Positions 1 to 11,143 of a stretch of 64,000 bases of DNA are shown here, piece by piece. Under the pieces are notes generated by a model, which saw only the letters and a list, made by a program, of their open reading frames with translations, searched no databases and had not been told where the DNA came from. Positions within the stretch are counted from its first letter, which is position 1, and each line of letters opens with the position of its first letter. Location of the stretch: positions 3,844,001-3,908,000 of the forward strand of contig NC_079975.1 in NCBI RefSeq assembly GCF_029852145.1. Direction: 5' to 3'. This stretch comes from Microplitis mediator (lineage: Eukaryota > Arthropoda > Insecta > Hymenoptera > Braconidae). The translations under genes and the position numbers were made by a program.

Positions 1-49
1 TTATAGATTTAATGTTTAAGTGATAAAAAAAATTGTGAAAATAGTTCCT

Positions 50-380
50 ATACAAAGTCGCCGAGCTTCGAAATTTTCCCATAGATCGGCCGATGCCTGG
101 TTTGCAATGATTGGCCGATAAATGGCTAACCATACTGGCCCGGGCATGGTGAATCATTGGCAGCCGTCTTTTTGCTTATAAAGACGGCGCACAATTAACC
201 GCCGTTCGTTGGCCAACGGTTTGATCGAGTGTTTTTGATACCAAGCTTTGGCCGATGATTGATTGCCACGATTGGCGAATGCTTGGCATACCGTTATCAT
301 CCGTCATTTAGCCGATCTTCAGCCGATGCTTGAAAATTGGCAGCCATTCACGACCCAGTAATGGGCCGATTCTTTCTTTT
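50..380. repeat. GGCCGAT-rich repeat block with a perfect hairpin
   Basis: A GC-richer island holding about six copies or near-copies of GGCCGAT or AGCCGAT in both orientations. It includes a perfect 9-bp hairpin, stem GCCGTCTTT at 163-171 and AAAGACGGC at 180-188. It looks like part of a repetitive element cut by the window edge. No TIR pair could be assigned. Confidence 0.35.
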
Positions 381-1298
381 TGCATGGGTTTTCAGAAATA
401 AAATATTTCCGATGCCATTGAAAAAAAAAAAAAAAATCTGAACGATTTTATTTTGTTGATAGAAATTTTAATTAAAATTCAGTAAATAAAATAATCTATT
501 TATCAATAAGATTTATGTGATGCATTTGCATTGATCATTATTTAATACGATTTTATTTATTTTTTATTGGAGGTATTTTTCCATCCGTTCGTTTTTATTT
601 TTAGGCATTCCCTTTTTATTATTTTATTGCTTTTTGCTTGTGGGTAAAACCACGAGACCATAATGCACATCCACTGGGATAAGGAATCCCTGGGAGGGCG
701 CGAAGGGAGCAGTGGGCTGGCGATGAAGGGGAAAGAGGCGACAGAGAAGGGAGATGTTCTCCCACGAGGCTATTTAGTGCATCTGCTTCCAAAAGCATAC
801 GGCGAAGGTGCTGACACTCGGTCGTTGAGTAGGAAACGCAAGGAAAATTCACTACGTGATCGTTTGGCTTTTGAAATTCTCGCTTACTTCTCATTCGAAA
901 ATCCAATTAATTTTCTTATCCCTTAGAGATACTCTTGTATGTTACTATCGATGACTCGAGTAGTACTTTATCACGTACTTTCAAAATATTTCCACATGGA
1001 ATTCTTTTCATTTATATGCCTCTTTTTTTATTGAAAGATATTGAAGTTATTTTACGTGATAAATCGTTTCCTTTATCTTCTATAGAATTCATAGTTAATT
1101 TCATTCATTATACAATTATAAATATATATCATTCTAATTAACTGACAGTCACTTGCATGGAAAAATGTATATTTATATATATTTTGTAGATATGTCGACC
1201 TATATGTCAACATAGATGTCACGCCATGTATCTAGTCACCCGTGAAAAATTAAATATATATGCCCACATATGGTCGGACCGTTTATGAAAATTTACTA
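381..1298. other. AT-rich non-coding stretch
   Basis: Homopolymer-rich sequence with a GC-richer patch at about 660-830. The short overlapping frames there lack start context, splice context or recognisable domains. I see no gene. Confidence 0.5.
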
Positions 1299-1878
1299 CA
1301 CTGTAAAAAGAGCGGTGTTAAAAATGGACTCATTTTAACTCCGCCCGGTGTTAAAATAAAATTACACCGGTGTAGGAGGAGTAATTCACCGGTGTTAAAA
1401 ATACCGGTGTTAAATCAGGGTAACTGGTGTAAAATCGGAGTAAAATCGGTGTAAAAGCGGGGTAACCGGTGTAAAAACGGAGTAATATCGGTGTAAAAGC
1501 GGGGTAACCGGTGTAAAAGCGGGGTAAATTGCGTCCGCTTGGAGTATTAACTTTAAAGATTATAAAACACAAAAAATGTCAGTTCTCTATGAAAATTAAT
1601 AAAGAATATTATTTATTAACAAGTACAGTGATCGAGTAAGTAAAAATATTCACAAAGTAAAATATTTTAACATCGGTAAAGAATATCTATACCGGCGGCG
1701 GCGTTATTTTAACACCGGTCTAGAATATTTACACCGGCAGCGGTGTTATTTTAACACCGGAGAATTTTTTTTAACACCGGCAACGGCGTTATTTTCACAC
1801 CGCTTTCGGGGGTAAATTCAACACCGATAATTTTAACACCTACACCGATTGGACTTAGCCCGGTGATTTTTTACAGTG
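1299..1878 (+). mobile_element. CACTGTAAAAA-family MITE, copy 1 (580 bp)
   Basis: Termini are CACTGTAAAAAGAGCGG on the left and ATTTTTTACAGTG on the right, flanked on both sides by TA (1297-1298, 1879-1880). The interior is an array of short units around CCGGTGTAAAAGCGGGGTAA in one half and TTTAACACCGG/TTTACACCGG units in the other. No transposase frame. TA duplication fits Tc1/mariner-like or CMC-type mobilisation; the class is not fixed. Confidence 0.8.
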
Positions 1879-2134
1879 TATATATGCTTTATATATGACG
1901 TATATAGCCAATTTTTATGAGTAGCTATTCTTCCAAAAGACTTGTCTGATACTCCCGACAACTTTTTGACTAATAGAATGAAAAAATTTTTTTTTATACT
2001 TTTTCATTAATTAAAATAAAATATCAAAGATCCAAAAATAGAATATTGGCCACAAATGGTACTTTTACTCTACATGTGAAAATTTACGTAAAACTTAACA
2101 ATTATACTCGTTTTTTACAAACAGATGTATTATA

Positions 2135-2604
2135 CATGGAGAAAAATGTTGGCTCAAAACCTAAAAATTTTTATTATGCTGTCGACCAAACTTGAAACAG
2201 AAAGTGAAGCATCCAAAAATTTATTATGCTCTTATAAAAAATGATTATGCCGCATCACAATTATTATAATGTATGAAAATAATTGGTATAAAAGCTTATC
2301 GATACTCTCTAAACATGAATTAGTGAGAATAAGTGAATATTCACTAATTCCAAGTGCAAACTGAACCACTAATTTCAAAAAGTGGTTCGATTGGCACTCA
2401 GAATTATAGTGAGTATTCCCTTATTTCACTTATTCATGTTTAGAGAATAAGTTTCTCGCACGTATACTATAGTAAGTATTGTGATACAGCATAATAATCT
2501 TCCGTATGAGCACAATAATTTTTTGGATGCTTCCCTTCTTGTTTCAAAATTGGTTGACAGCATAATAAAAATTGTAAGGTTTTAAGTCAACATTTTTCTC
2601 CGTG
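2135..2604. mobile_element. TIR element with about 100-bp arms, TA-flanked
   Basis: The left arm, from CATGGAGAAAAATGTTGGC, is mirrored over more than 100 bases by the right arm, ending CAACATTTTTCTCCGTG. Both arms share ATTTTTATTATGCTGTC and GAAGCATCCAAAAA. TA lies on both sides (2133-2134, 2605-2606). The middle is interrupted by a second palindromic element. Confidence 0.8.
2305..2447. mobile_element. CTCTCTAAACATGAAT palindromic MITE, copy 1, nested
   Basis: A 143-bp near-palindrome starting CTCTCTAAACATGAAT and ending ATTCATGTTTAGAGAA, with TA at 2303-2304 and 2448-2449. It sits in the centre of the larger TIR element around it. Three related copies lie elsewhere in the window. Confidence 0.8.
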
Positions 2605-2624
2605 TATATGATGTATAATTTCTA

Positions 2625-2883
2625 CACACTAAAAATTCATGTGTGAATTCGGAGTGAACATGGATTCAATTTCGATTAAAATTCACTCCGTCACTCGTAA
2701 TTCCGGAGTTATTCAATAAAAAATCACTCTGTATATGAAGTGATGATTTTATTTCAATCCGTATCTATTTAGATCCGGAGTTTTTACGTGAACATAAATC
2801 CCCTTTTTGAGGAAATAAAATAAATAAAAATACATCCACTTTGCATTCACTCCAGATTTAAACTGCGTTTATTTCGAACAGTG
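2625..2883. mobile_element. Probable MITE with GGAGTGAA subterminal repeats
   Basis: The left part (CACACTAAAAATTCATG, then TTCGGAGTGAA) is imperfectly mirrored by the right part (TTCACTCCAGATTTAAAC to CAGTG). Internal CACTCCG/CGGAGT motifs recur. Only the left flank is TA; the right end is less sure. Confidence 0.45.
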
Positions 2884-4141
2884 CATGTATATTTTTCTAC
2901 GCAGACAAAGGTTTCAAAAAAATTATCTCTGAAATAAATGAAATTTAATAAATAATTTTAAGAACGTCAGTTTAAATTTCCAGCAAAAAGTAATAAAGAA
3001 ATGCCATTTAAATCATCATAAATTCATTATTTACTTTTGGCGGAAATTTCTTCGTCTATATAAATGGAGTTGCGGTGAATTTATTTAATATAATTTGTTA
3101 AAATAAGATTTGAAAAAGCTCTAGAGGTTAAGTCGATTTCCCACGTGCTTGTGTTCTAGCGAAACAAACTAAATTAAAGAGAACGTATTTTTCCTTTATT
3201 TCTTTCTTTCTTTATTATCGTTATTTATTTATCTTTCCCATCTACTTCTTTATTTCATTATTTTATTTGACTGACTATCAAGAAATCTGATAGAGTTATT
3301 AAAGTATTCATTACTATGCAATATTTATTTATTTAACCTGTGAATTATAAGTACTGTTCTACATAAATAATAATAATAAATAAATATTATTGTAAAGAGA
3401 TTTAAAGAAGGCGAAACGAAAAAAATTATAACGGAAAAAATAAAACAGAATTTAAGACAAAGGATGCATCCGTCCAGTATTATTTTCCGGAAGGATTGTT
3501 TGTGCAGTACAAGTTGTAAAAATAGTAGTATATAGTACAGTTCAGCCTTTTTTTTATACTTGTAGCCACTCTTGCCACTGATTTTCATTTTCTACTTTAC
3601 ACGATATTATCCAACCCTACTCGGAAATCTAAAAAAAAACCTGAACAAAACACCACCACACACATCCCATTTTCTCTCTCTCTCTCTCTCTCTCTCTCTT
3701 AGCTCCGACATCTTGTTCCTTTTTTTATTTTTATATCACAGGCCTCAGTTTGATTTTCGGAAACGAGAATTGAGGTCTCGGAGTTAGTACTCGAAGAAGT
3801 ACCTTTACGATTAAAACAAAAGACCCAAGAAAGAGACAAGTCGAAACAAAGAAAACAAACATGACTAAAAAAAAATTCAAACGTATCTAGCTATTTGTCG
3901 TTCTTTATTGTTATTATTTTTTTTAGTTACTTCTTGATTAAAAGACATAATGAAAAGTGTCGATATAAAAGAGTATTGTTGCTATTTTTGTTTTTACCAA
4001 TTGACGAAATATTTTTGGGTTTAGAGACCATCGGGAACGAATGGGGACGCTAAATTATGTTAATAGGTGGATTTGGGTAAATTAACCAGTCCCTGTCCTC
4101 TTTCAAAATTTTTCTTCATGGATTAATGTGCCGCTGAATGG
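2884..4141. other. AT-rich non-coding stretch with a CT microsatellite
   Basis: Contains a pure CT dinucleotide run at 3673-3699. Short frames spanning it are low-complexity. No gene, RNA or TIR element recognised. Confidence 0.5.
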
Positions 4142-4757
4142 TCGGCTGTCCAATTTCAAAATACAGTTACTGACTAACATACAATTTTTGAAATATGTAT
4201 TGAATTATGTCCACAAGCAGGGTTGCCAGATTCGGCGTATTACCGCGATTTGGGCGAATTTCAGATGTGTCTTGAGCTAGAATTTTTATTAGGCGATTTT
4301 CCACAATTGAGGGTATTTTGAAATTCGACTGTATGATTACTAATCATCTAAGAATGAAAAAAAATATTTTCTGAATTTTTTATTCTGTCCTCAACTTATT
4401 CCCACGTCTTCATAATTTACTATAATTCCCAATAGCCAAATTTGGTCACCAGAAAGTTGGTATCTTTGAATTGCGATCAACTTGTAGACAACTTGACTTA
4501 TATATAATATTCGTCATTTGTTATTTATCAATATATTTTAAAAAATAAACTATTTAAAAATGAAAATGTCTATTTATTTAAAATTATTAACATCGGGCGG
4601 TTTTTATTGTTAGTGTGCGTTCTTTCTGTAAGGTCACGCTACTTTCTGTTGAACACTTCTGGCAACCGTGTCCACAAGACTCCGCTGGAACTAAAAACAA
4701 TACAAAATTGGTGTTGAAAAATTTGTCCCTTACTGTGTTCTGAAAGTGGACAGCCGA
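4142..4757. mobile_element. TIR element hosting a nested hAT
   Basis: TCGGCTGTCCAATTTCAAAA at the left is mirrored at the right (TTCTGAAAGTGGACAGCCGA). The interior is mostly occupied by the hAT element at 4218-4670. Flanking duplication was not identified. Confidence 0.55.
4218..4670. mobile_element. Non-autonomous hAT element with perfect 8-bp target duplication
   Basis: The left end CAGGGTTGCCAGA and the inverted right end (TCTGGCAACCGTG) are typical hAT termini. TCCACAAG is repeated exactly on either side (4210-4217 and 4671-4678), the 8-bp duplication expected of hAT transposases. The element is 453 bp with no coding frame. The intact duplication suggests a fairly recent insertion. Confidence 0.88.
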
Positions 4758-4882
4758 GGTTTAAAAACGTTTTTAATGATTCTGGAATTGTTAAACTTCA
4801 TTTTAATCTTAATGAATATCGACAAAAGACCACTTTGGAAAATAATAAATTAATACACTAATTATACTATTAGATGTTTTTG

Positions 4883-4888
4883 TTTATT
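4883..4888 (-). terminator. Candidate polyadenylation signal AATAAA
   Basis: This is the first canonical AATAAA I see downstream of the aminopeptidase stop codon on the minus strand, about 225 bases after the TGA. Weaker variants closer to the stop (AGAAATAAT around 5030) could be used instead. Confidence 0.3.
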
Positions 4889-5111
4889 TTATGAAATTAT
4901 TAATACTGAGATGTTAATTTTTAATCTGTTTTTTAATAACACTGATAATAGTAAAAATTTTTAATCAATTCCTTATCAAATAAAATATACTAATAATTTC
5001 TGTAAATCCGAATACGGTTGAATTATTTCTTCATATTCCCCAATGCATGAGTCTATTTGAGCATACAGGAAACAATGAACGGACTTACATTGACCTCACT
5101 TCTATTCGAGC

Positions 5112-8100
5112 TCATGAACACTCATTTTGTTCCGACATTCCAATCCAGGTGTTTCTAGCTAGGTTCCAATTAACACGCTTTCGAAGTTCATCACCAAATT
5201 TTCCCGCTTGTTCGACAGCAAGCTTAGCTTTCTCCAACAGACTGTCCATTGATACCGAGGAATCAGAAATTATTTCATTTAATATATCCTTATGTACTAC
5301 TGTGAAAGCCTTAATCTGAAATTAAATTTTTATGTAATGATTTTAATGTTTACATATTTTCTACCCAAGTTTTTTTTCCACAACGTACTTTATCGAGCTG
5401 ATCTTGAGTTTTGATGGATGAAATAATTCGGGTAACAGTAGCCTGAAGATTTGCATCATCATCATTTTCATAGCTGAAACCCAATAAATTTATTTATGTA
5501 CACTAACATAAATTTACATGATTCAATTGAACAAAGCTAGATAAGGAGTTACAATTTTTCGATGTCTTGGAAATGATCGCAAAAGTATTGCAAAATATAA
5601 TCAACATCTTTACGTCCACTGTCGGTAAATCCTTGGATGACTTGATTAACATCATCTATACTTGAATTAGAAGTGGGTTTAATCATTTCGTTCATATATT
5701 TATCGCGTTTTTCAGTATCATGAATGCATTTGATAAATTGATGCTTTGATCCTGGATTTGACATGATCATTTCTTGAACAGTTTCATTGGCATTTCGGAG
5801 GCCGTAACACACGATCCATTCGGAATCAGAAACGGGAAATCTGTAGACAGATTTTATTTAGTAAATTATAATTTTAGATTTAACACTGTGCCAAGTGCTT
5901 ACAAGTGCTTAGAAGGATTTTCTGCAAACGCATCAAAAAACTGGCGGGCAGCTGATCTGCAGCCGAAATGCCCAAATTCACAGATTAATGGAACTAAATT
6001 GTTCCTCAAACGGTAATTGGTATTTGGCTGTACCGTTATTACTTCCGTAAGGAAAAGAATGTATGTTTCAAATACATCTTCTGCTTCTGTATTGCGAAAT
6101 ATTTTTGCTAATTCAGTTATTATGTTAGCTGCAGATATCCAGGGTAACTCATTTTTTTCTTGATATAAATAAGCCGTGATGTTGAATAACACATCAAGGT
6201 TTGATGGATCGTTTTCTAACTGCCTCCAAGAATCTGTGATAAGTTGGGCACGATTTATGGGATGAAATTGTTCATGGTTCAAAATTAGACATTTCGCCAA
6301 TCGGTACCAATTTTCGTTGTCATAGTCGACTTGATAAAGTCCTGCAAAAAGAATTAGTCAAATCAAAATGATTTGTGATGATGATGGTAATGATGACTGA
6401 TCTCCAATCGATGACGATGACATTTAGATTACCTCTCTGTTGGACGTTCAGAATAATCCAATCGTGTTTGTTAATGTTGGGCAACGTTATTGTTTCCTGA
6501 TCCTCACTCATCCAAATAGTGGGAGTCGTAGACGAGAAATCCGGATTAGATTTAGTAGCATAGCTTATCGGAATTTTCCACTTGTTGTCAGGATTTACCT
6601 CCCCAGAATTTTTTTGCGTTACGTTTACTTCGCCCGTTTCATAGTTTCTTGTTACAGTTAAAACAGGAGTTCCTGTTTGTTCAATCCAAAGATCCACAAA
6701 TTCTTTTATATCAAACAGTTCGACTTCATTTTGTTCATCGTAAGCTTCTTGAAGGGCTTCCACAAGATCATCAGTAACTACAGCGTCAAATTTACTAACA
6801 AATAAAACCCATACTAAATTATACTTTTAAATTTAAAAAATTCTTTTTATAGAAAGTGTGCGAATACTATTAGAACAAATTAGTGATTAGTTTTTATTAG
6901 TTACCCAAAATCCCTTAAATTATTCACACACTTGAATTATTAACAAAAAATGGTTACTGTTCTTTGAAATATTTTTGAATTCCTTTTTGAAAGACTTCTT
7001 CCGTAAGAACATGTTCTAGCATATATAAAAACGCAGCGCCCTTGTGGTACGTAACAGCACTAAATATTTCATCAAAAGCTATTTTATCCCGAGGCATCCA
7101 TTTAATGGGTCTAGCTATTTCAGATGATTCTGTATCAAAAGCATCGTTTATAAAAGTTACTGCTAGTAAATCCATTTCATGTGTTTCCGGTTGCATCTAC
7201 AAAATCGATTCATCATTTTTTATTGATCAAAATTATTCGTTTCTATATTTTAGTCAGAGTAAAAAAAAAGACTGTACATACTTCCAATAGCCTTATAATC
7301 TTTAGCATACCTGATCCATCACTTTATGTTGAAAGTATGTTGCGAATGCTTCGTTTAACCAAAGATCATTCCACCAAAGAGGACTGACAAGATTGCCAAA
7401 CCATTGATGAGCCACTTCATGTGCAACTAACATCGCCATATTGCGGTACTTCTCGTCATTAGGAATCAAAGTTGTGTTTTGAAACTTTACAGCAGATGTA
7501 CTACATCATTTAATGGCAAATAAAAAGATGTAAATTACTATCAAGCATTCACGGAAAAAAAAATATTGTGTTTATCGCTCACCAACGGAGAGCGACAAGT
7601 GTATCGTGATTAGTTCTAAATTGTATTGCTACTACTACAATATATATATCGATATGAATGAAACACTAGATACTTATAATAATGATCCTACGGATTGTGC
7701 ATATACTTAAATGTATAGTGATCGTCAGTTAACGTATCCATATCGTACCAAAACGGATCGTGATTATCGCGATCTACTTCTCAAGCGCCACCACTCATAA
7801 CCAAATTATTAAACTTCATAATGCATATCTTGCAAATTCTACAGTGTTTATTTATAAAATTATTAATTATTTAAAGCGCACACAACGACAATGAAAAAAT
7901 ACTAATTATTTATTTAATGCAAGAATTTCTGTTTTTTATCGATTAATTTTTTAATTTATCTTTGAAACAAAAAAAAGACTGTTAAATTTACATCAATTAA
8001 TTACGTATATTCTATTACTTTACATTTCTTGATATTAAATAATAATTTTTTATTGCACCTATTAGAATTATTAATATGTGATTATTAATGACAGCTAAAA

Positions 8101-9394
8101 ATAAAATTGTAATGAAGCTAAAGTTGTAAATTTATCTATTTTAACCTCAAATTAGTTATAATAACAAAACGGATCGTTACTATAGCGAAACGATCTTATG
8201 ATTTCGGGATCCGCCTGGATCGTGATAATCACGATCCGATAGACCAGCACTTTCCGTATACAACGGATACCCAACCGAGGAGAGTGAATATTACGATACC
8301 GTTGAGTGGTGAGCGCAATATTTTTTTCTCCGTGTTGCAAGTTGATAATAACTATTAACTTACTCATAAGTAATAAGACCCCAGTTTTCCATCCCAGTTG
8401 CCTCAAGTCGTGGAACAGTTATTTGATCTAATTTCGGTAGCGCATATGGTATTTGAGTGTAAGCTTCCATTATTTCAATAGCTTTTTCGCTTACTTCTAG
8501 TGGGGTCTTCAATGAATCTAGGTCAGTTTCTAATCCGTAGAAAGAGATATTTCCTTTGTCATTTGTGACAGATTCGTAATTAACGACTGCCATACAAAGA
8601 AGATAGGAGGACATTTTGACAGATCTTTCGAAGTGAGTTATGATTTTACCGTCTGGCAACGGCTGATGGTTACGAACTGGCATATTTGAGAGAGCTGTAT
8701 AATTTTTATGATGCCTTATTGATATTTCGAACTCGGCTTTGAAGCCGGGTTCATCCCAACACGGAAACGCATCACGAGCGCCTATCGGCTGGAATTGAGT
8801 CGTTACGAAATATCTAAAATAAATTTTTCAGAGTCGTAAAATTGAATAATTTATAGAATCTATGATTACTTACTGCGATTGGTCATTTTCTAATTCATTT
8901 TCGGCCCGGAAAAATCCTGATTGGGGAGAAAACCAGTCATTACCGGCATCATCACCAGTCCACTTTAATTTCAAAGTATAATAACCGGGTTCTAATTTAT
9001 TCTTAAACTTTATTTTATAAAATTCGTTTTGCCCGGTCCATTCTTGCTTCACTGGCTTTTGGGAAATTCCTATTTCGTCAATCAGCTTTGTAAAATCTTT
9101 GTCTATTGTGATCTTGTTAGATCTATGCAGAGTCACAGAAGCCGTAGCCTGAAGAACTTGGAAAATAATCGAACTGTTTCCTTTGAAAGTAAACTTTTCA
9201 CCCGCGAAATCGGGATCAAACTCCATTATATACACTCGCGGTGCTGTGTTACGAGGCAAACGATACTGTTTGCTTTCTTCAAATTCTTTTAAAAATTTCC
9301 CCGTTTTGGTGTCATCACCAGGCCCATAACCGAACGTCATCGCAGCGGTCGCGCAAAGTAACGCGGCCGATATAATTATCAAATCCTTAATCAT
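5112..9394 (-). CDS. Secreted M1-family zinc aminopeptidase (aminopeptidase N-like), nine exons, complete
   Basis: Exons on the minus strand are 9394-8874, 8813-8364, 7500-7311, 7196-6958, 6794-6433, 6341-5903, 5840-5553, 5473-5389 and 5315-5112. All junctions are GT/AG and phases agree; the total is 925 codons plus TGA. The protein starts with a signal peptide (MIKDLIIISAALLCATA). Residues 180-202 carry the M1 N-domain signature (FQP..AR.AFPCWDEP.FKAEF). The exopeptidase motif at 313-317 reads TGMEN instead of GAMEN. The zinc site is HEVAH (H351, E352, H355) with the third ligand E374 exactly 18 residues on, and the catalytic Tyr is Y437 (VTYHKGA). An ERAP1-C-like domain follows from about residue 588 (GLYQVDYD, then HPINRAQLI at 614-622), with a CEFGHFGC cysteine pair. 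From family knowledge it would remove N-terminal residues from peptides outside the cell. The C terminus (residues 912-925, ending NECS) has no GPI-type hydrophobic tail, so I infer a soluble secreted enzyme rather than a gut-membrane APN. The start has A at -3. Confidence 0.95.
7550..8334. mobile_element. Non-autonomous TIR element inside intron 2 of the aminopeptidase gene
   Basis: The left end CACGGAAAAAAAAATATTG followed by CGCTCACCAACGG is mirrored at the right end (CCGTTGAGTGGTGAGCG, then CAATATT, T-run, CTCCGTG). The interior contains near-palindromes built on GATCGTGAT.ATCACGATC, the best at about 8217-8237. Target duplication is unclear (TT on both sides). It lies entirely within the 863-base intron and does not touch the splice sites. 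No coding frame is seen. Confidence 0.65.
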
Positions 9395-9439
9395 TTTTGA
9401 AAATTTTGATTATTGGTTTTATTGCAACCTATTTTTGAA

Positions 9440-9510
9440 TGTCCGTGGTTTGGTTTAATCAGCGATGCACTATTGACAACACTAACACTATTGATGCTTT
9501 ATAACTCGCG
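9440..9510 (-). promoter_or_regulatory. Putative core promoter with TATA box for the aminopeptidase gene
   Basis: TATAAAG lies on the minus strand at 9503-9497, about 103-109 bases upstream of the ATG at 9394. Transcription would be expected about 30 bases downstream (near 9470), giving a 5' leader of about 75 bases. No canonical TCAGT initiator is visible at that place, so the start site is an inference. Confidence 0.4.
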
Positions 9511-10285
9511 GAAGGCCTCAATGAATTTCAAATTATTCATTTATGAATATATGATCGCGGTATTCTAGACTAATGAGGTGAGAATACTTAAATATGTCAA
9601 TATGTCAGGCATTGTGAGTCTATACAAGGCTACAACTGACTTGTTTACTTAAATATTGTTTACAATACAATTGCAGTGAAAAATAATCACGCAACGTTAT
9701 AATTGTAATGTTCTCAGAATCTCGACGGCTATTAAGTAATTGTGCACACAAGGAAAAAAATTTTTTTGTGTAATTGAATAATTGAAGTCTTTCAAACTCT
9801 TGGTATTTAATAGTCAGGCTAAAAAATTATTTTTAATAAATTTTCTAATTTATAAACTCAAATTTGATTAGCAATGAACTGTCAACTGTTCAATACCTCT
9901 CAGTATTTGATAGATTCAATAAAACTTCAATAATTCATTCGCGTGTATGCAATCATAGCGGATATTTCAAGGTAATTACAATACTCGCTAGTATAATTAC
10001 CATTAGTTATATTTATTTGGAAAAATTCTTAAATTACAGACGGAAAAAAAAACGGTGTAAGCTTATGCTATCCCGGTGTTAAAGCAACACCGGTAGCGGT
10101 GTAAAAGCAAAGCAGTTTTATTTTTGAAGTATCGAAAGTCGAACTGCATTTCAAAAACAAAAAAATTTATAGTGTTTCAAAAATGACTGATTCGACCGAT
10201 TTATCAATTTTTTGATAAATTTAAAAACTATCTGTTCACACTGACGTCTTAATATTATTATATAAATTATAGGAAACAGATTTTT
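9511..10285. other. AT-rich stretch upstream of the aminopeptidase gene
   Basis: No gene seen. A short ACCGGTGT/GGTGTAAAAGC-rich fragment at about 10050-10110 resembles the interior of the CACTGTAAAAA family and may be a relic. Confidence 0.4.
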
Positions 10286-11143
10286 ATGATTAAAATCTCG
10301 GTTGCGTAACAACATATCTGCGACATAATATCCGCGACAAATTAACCACACGACAAAATATCCGCGGAGATAATATCTGATGAATAGAATGTCTACGGAC
10401 AGAATATTCTGAAAATGAACATACCAAAAATATGAATTCATAAGATCAAAATTTTCATAGTTAAAATAACAGTAGAAGAAAATTATTAACCTTTCGTTAC
10501 TCGCGTCCACTCGCCCGACGATTTTCATCGCACGGCGAGCACTGTGCCGCCCATGCTAAAGGAAATGCAACGTTGCCAAATTATAATGCTATAATGAATT
10601 ATTTTTTACAGTAACAACAGTAAGTTCGGCAACGTGGTCACAAAAATTGAATCGACGATTTAACTCGCATAATGAGCACTGTGCCGCTTTTTCACATTCT
10701 TGTAAAACATAAATATACTTTTTTTATATTTAAAATGGATATTTATCTATTATAATCATATTTAACAAAAATATAGATTTCAAAAAGAGAATTGGTTAAG
10801 TATTAAATCATAAATACCTATACAGTAATTTTTATTGCAATTTTAGTCAAAAAAACGGCGTCACGCTCATAGCGCAAGTAACAAAACGTTAAAATCATAT
10901 TTTATAAACATTTATCATTTAATTCATTAAATACTTCATAAGAAAATACATGTAATTGATACAAACATAAATAGGTGTGAAACATACCGATCTTTTTTCA
11001 CGAATTTTTTGTGTGTGCATTTTGTCTACAAATTTTTGGTCCGCGTATATTTTGTCTGATGGTTATTTATATTTTGTCAATGGATATTTTTTTGCGGATA
11101 TTTTGTCCACGGATATCTAAGCGTGTCACCAAAATCTCTTTGC
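10286..11143. repeat. Putative TIR element with repeated GACAAAATATCCGC motifs
   Basis: A left cluster (about 10310-10410) carries ACAAAATATCCGCGG-like units. The right cluster (about 11010-11125) carries the same units inverted (GCGGATATTTTGTC, GGATATTTTTTT). Between them GAGCACTGTGCCGC occurs twice (about 10537 and 10672), and AACGTTGCC pairs with GGCAACGT. The mirrored arrangement suggests a degraded non-autonomous element; ends are approximate. Confidence 0.45.

Noticed and set aside
1351..1572. CRISPR-like array of regular short repeats
   Set aside because: The short GGTGTAAAAGCGG units lie inside a TIR element present in four places in a eukaryotic genome, with no distinct spacers.
5047..5319. 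Plus-strand frame of 90 codons
   Set aside because: It is the antisense shadow of the last exon of the aminopeptidase.
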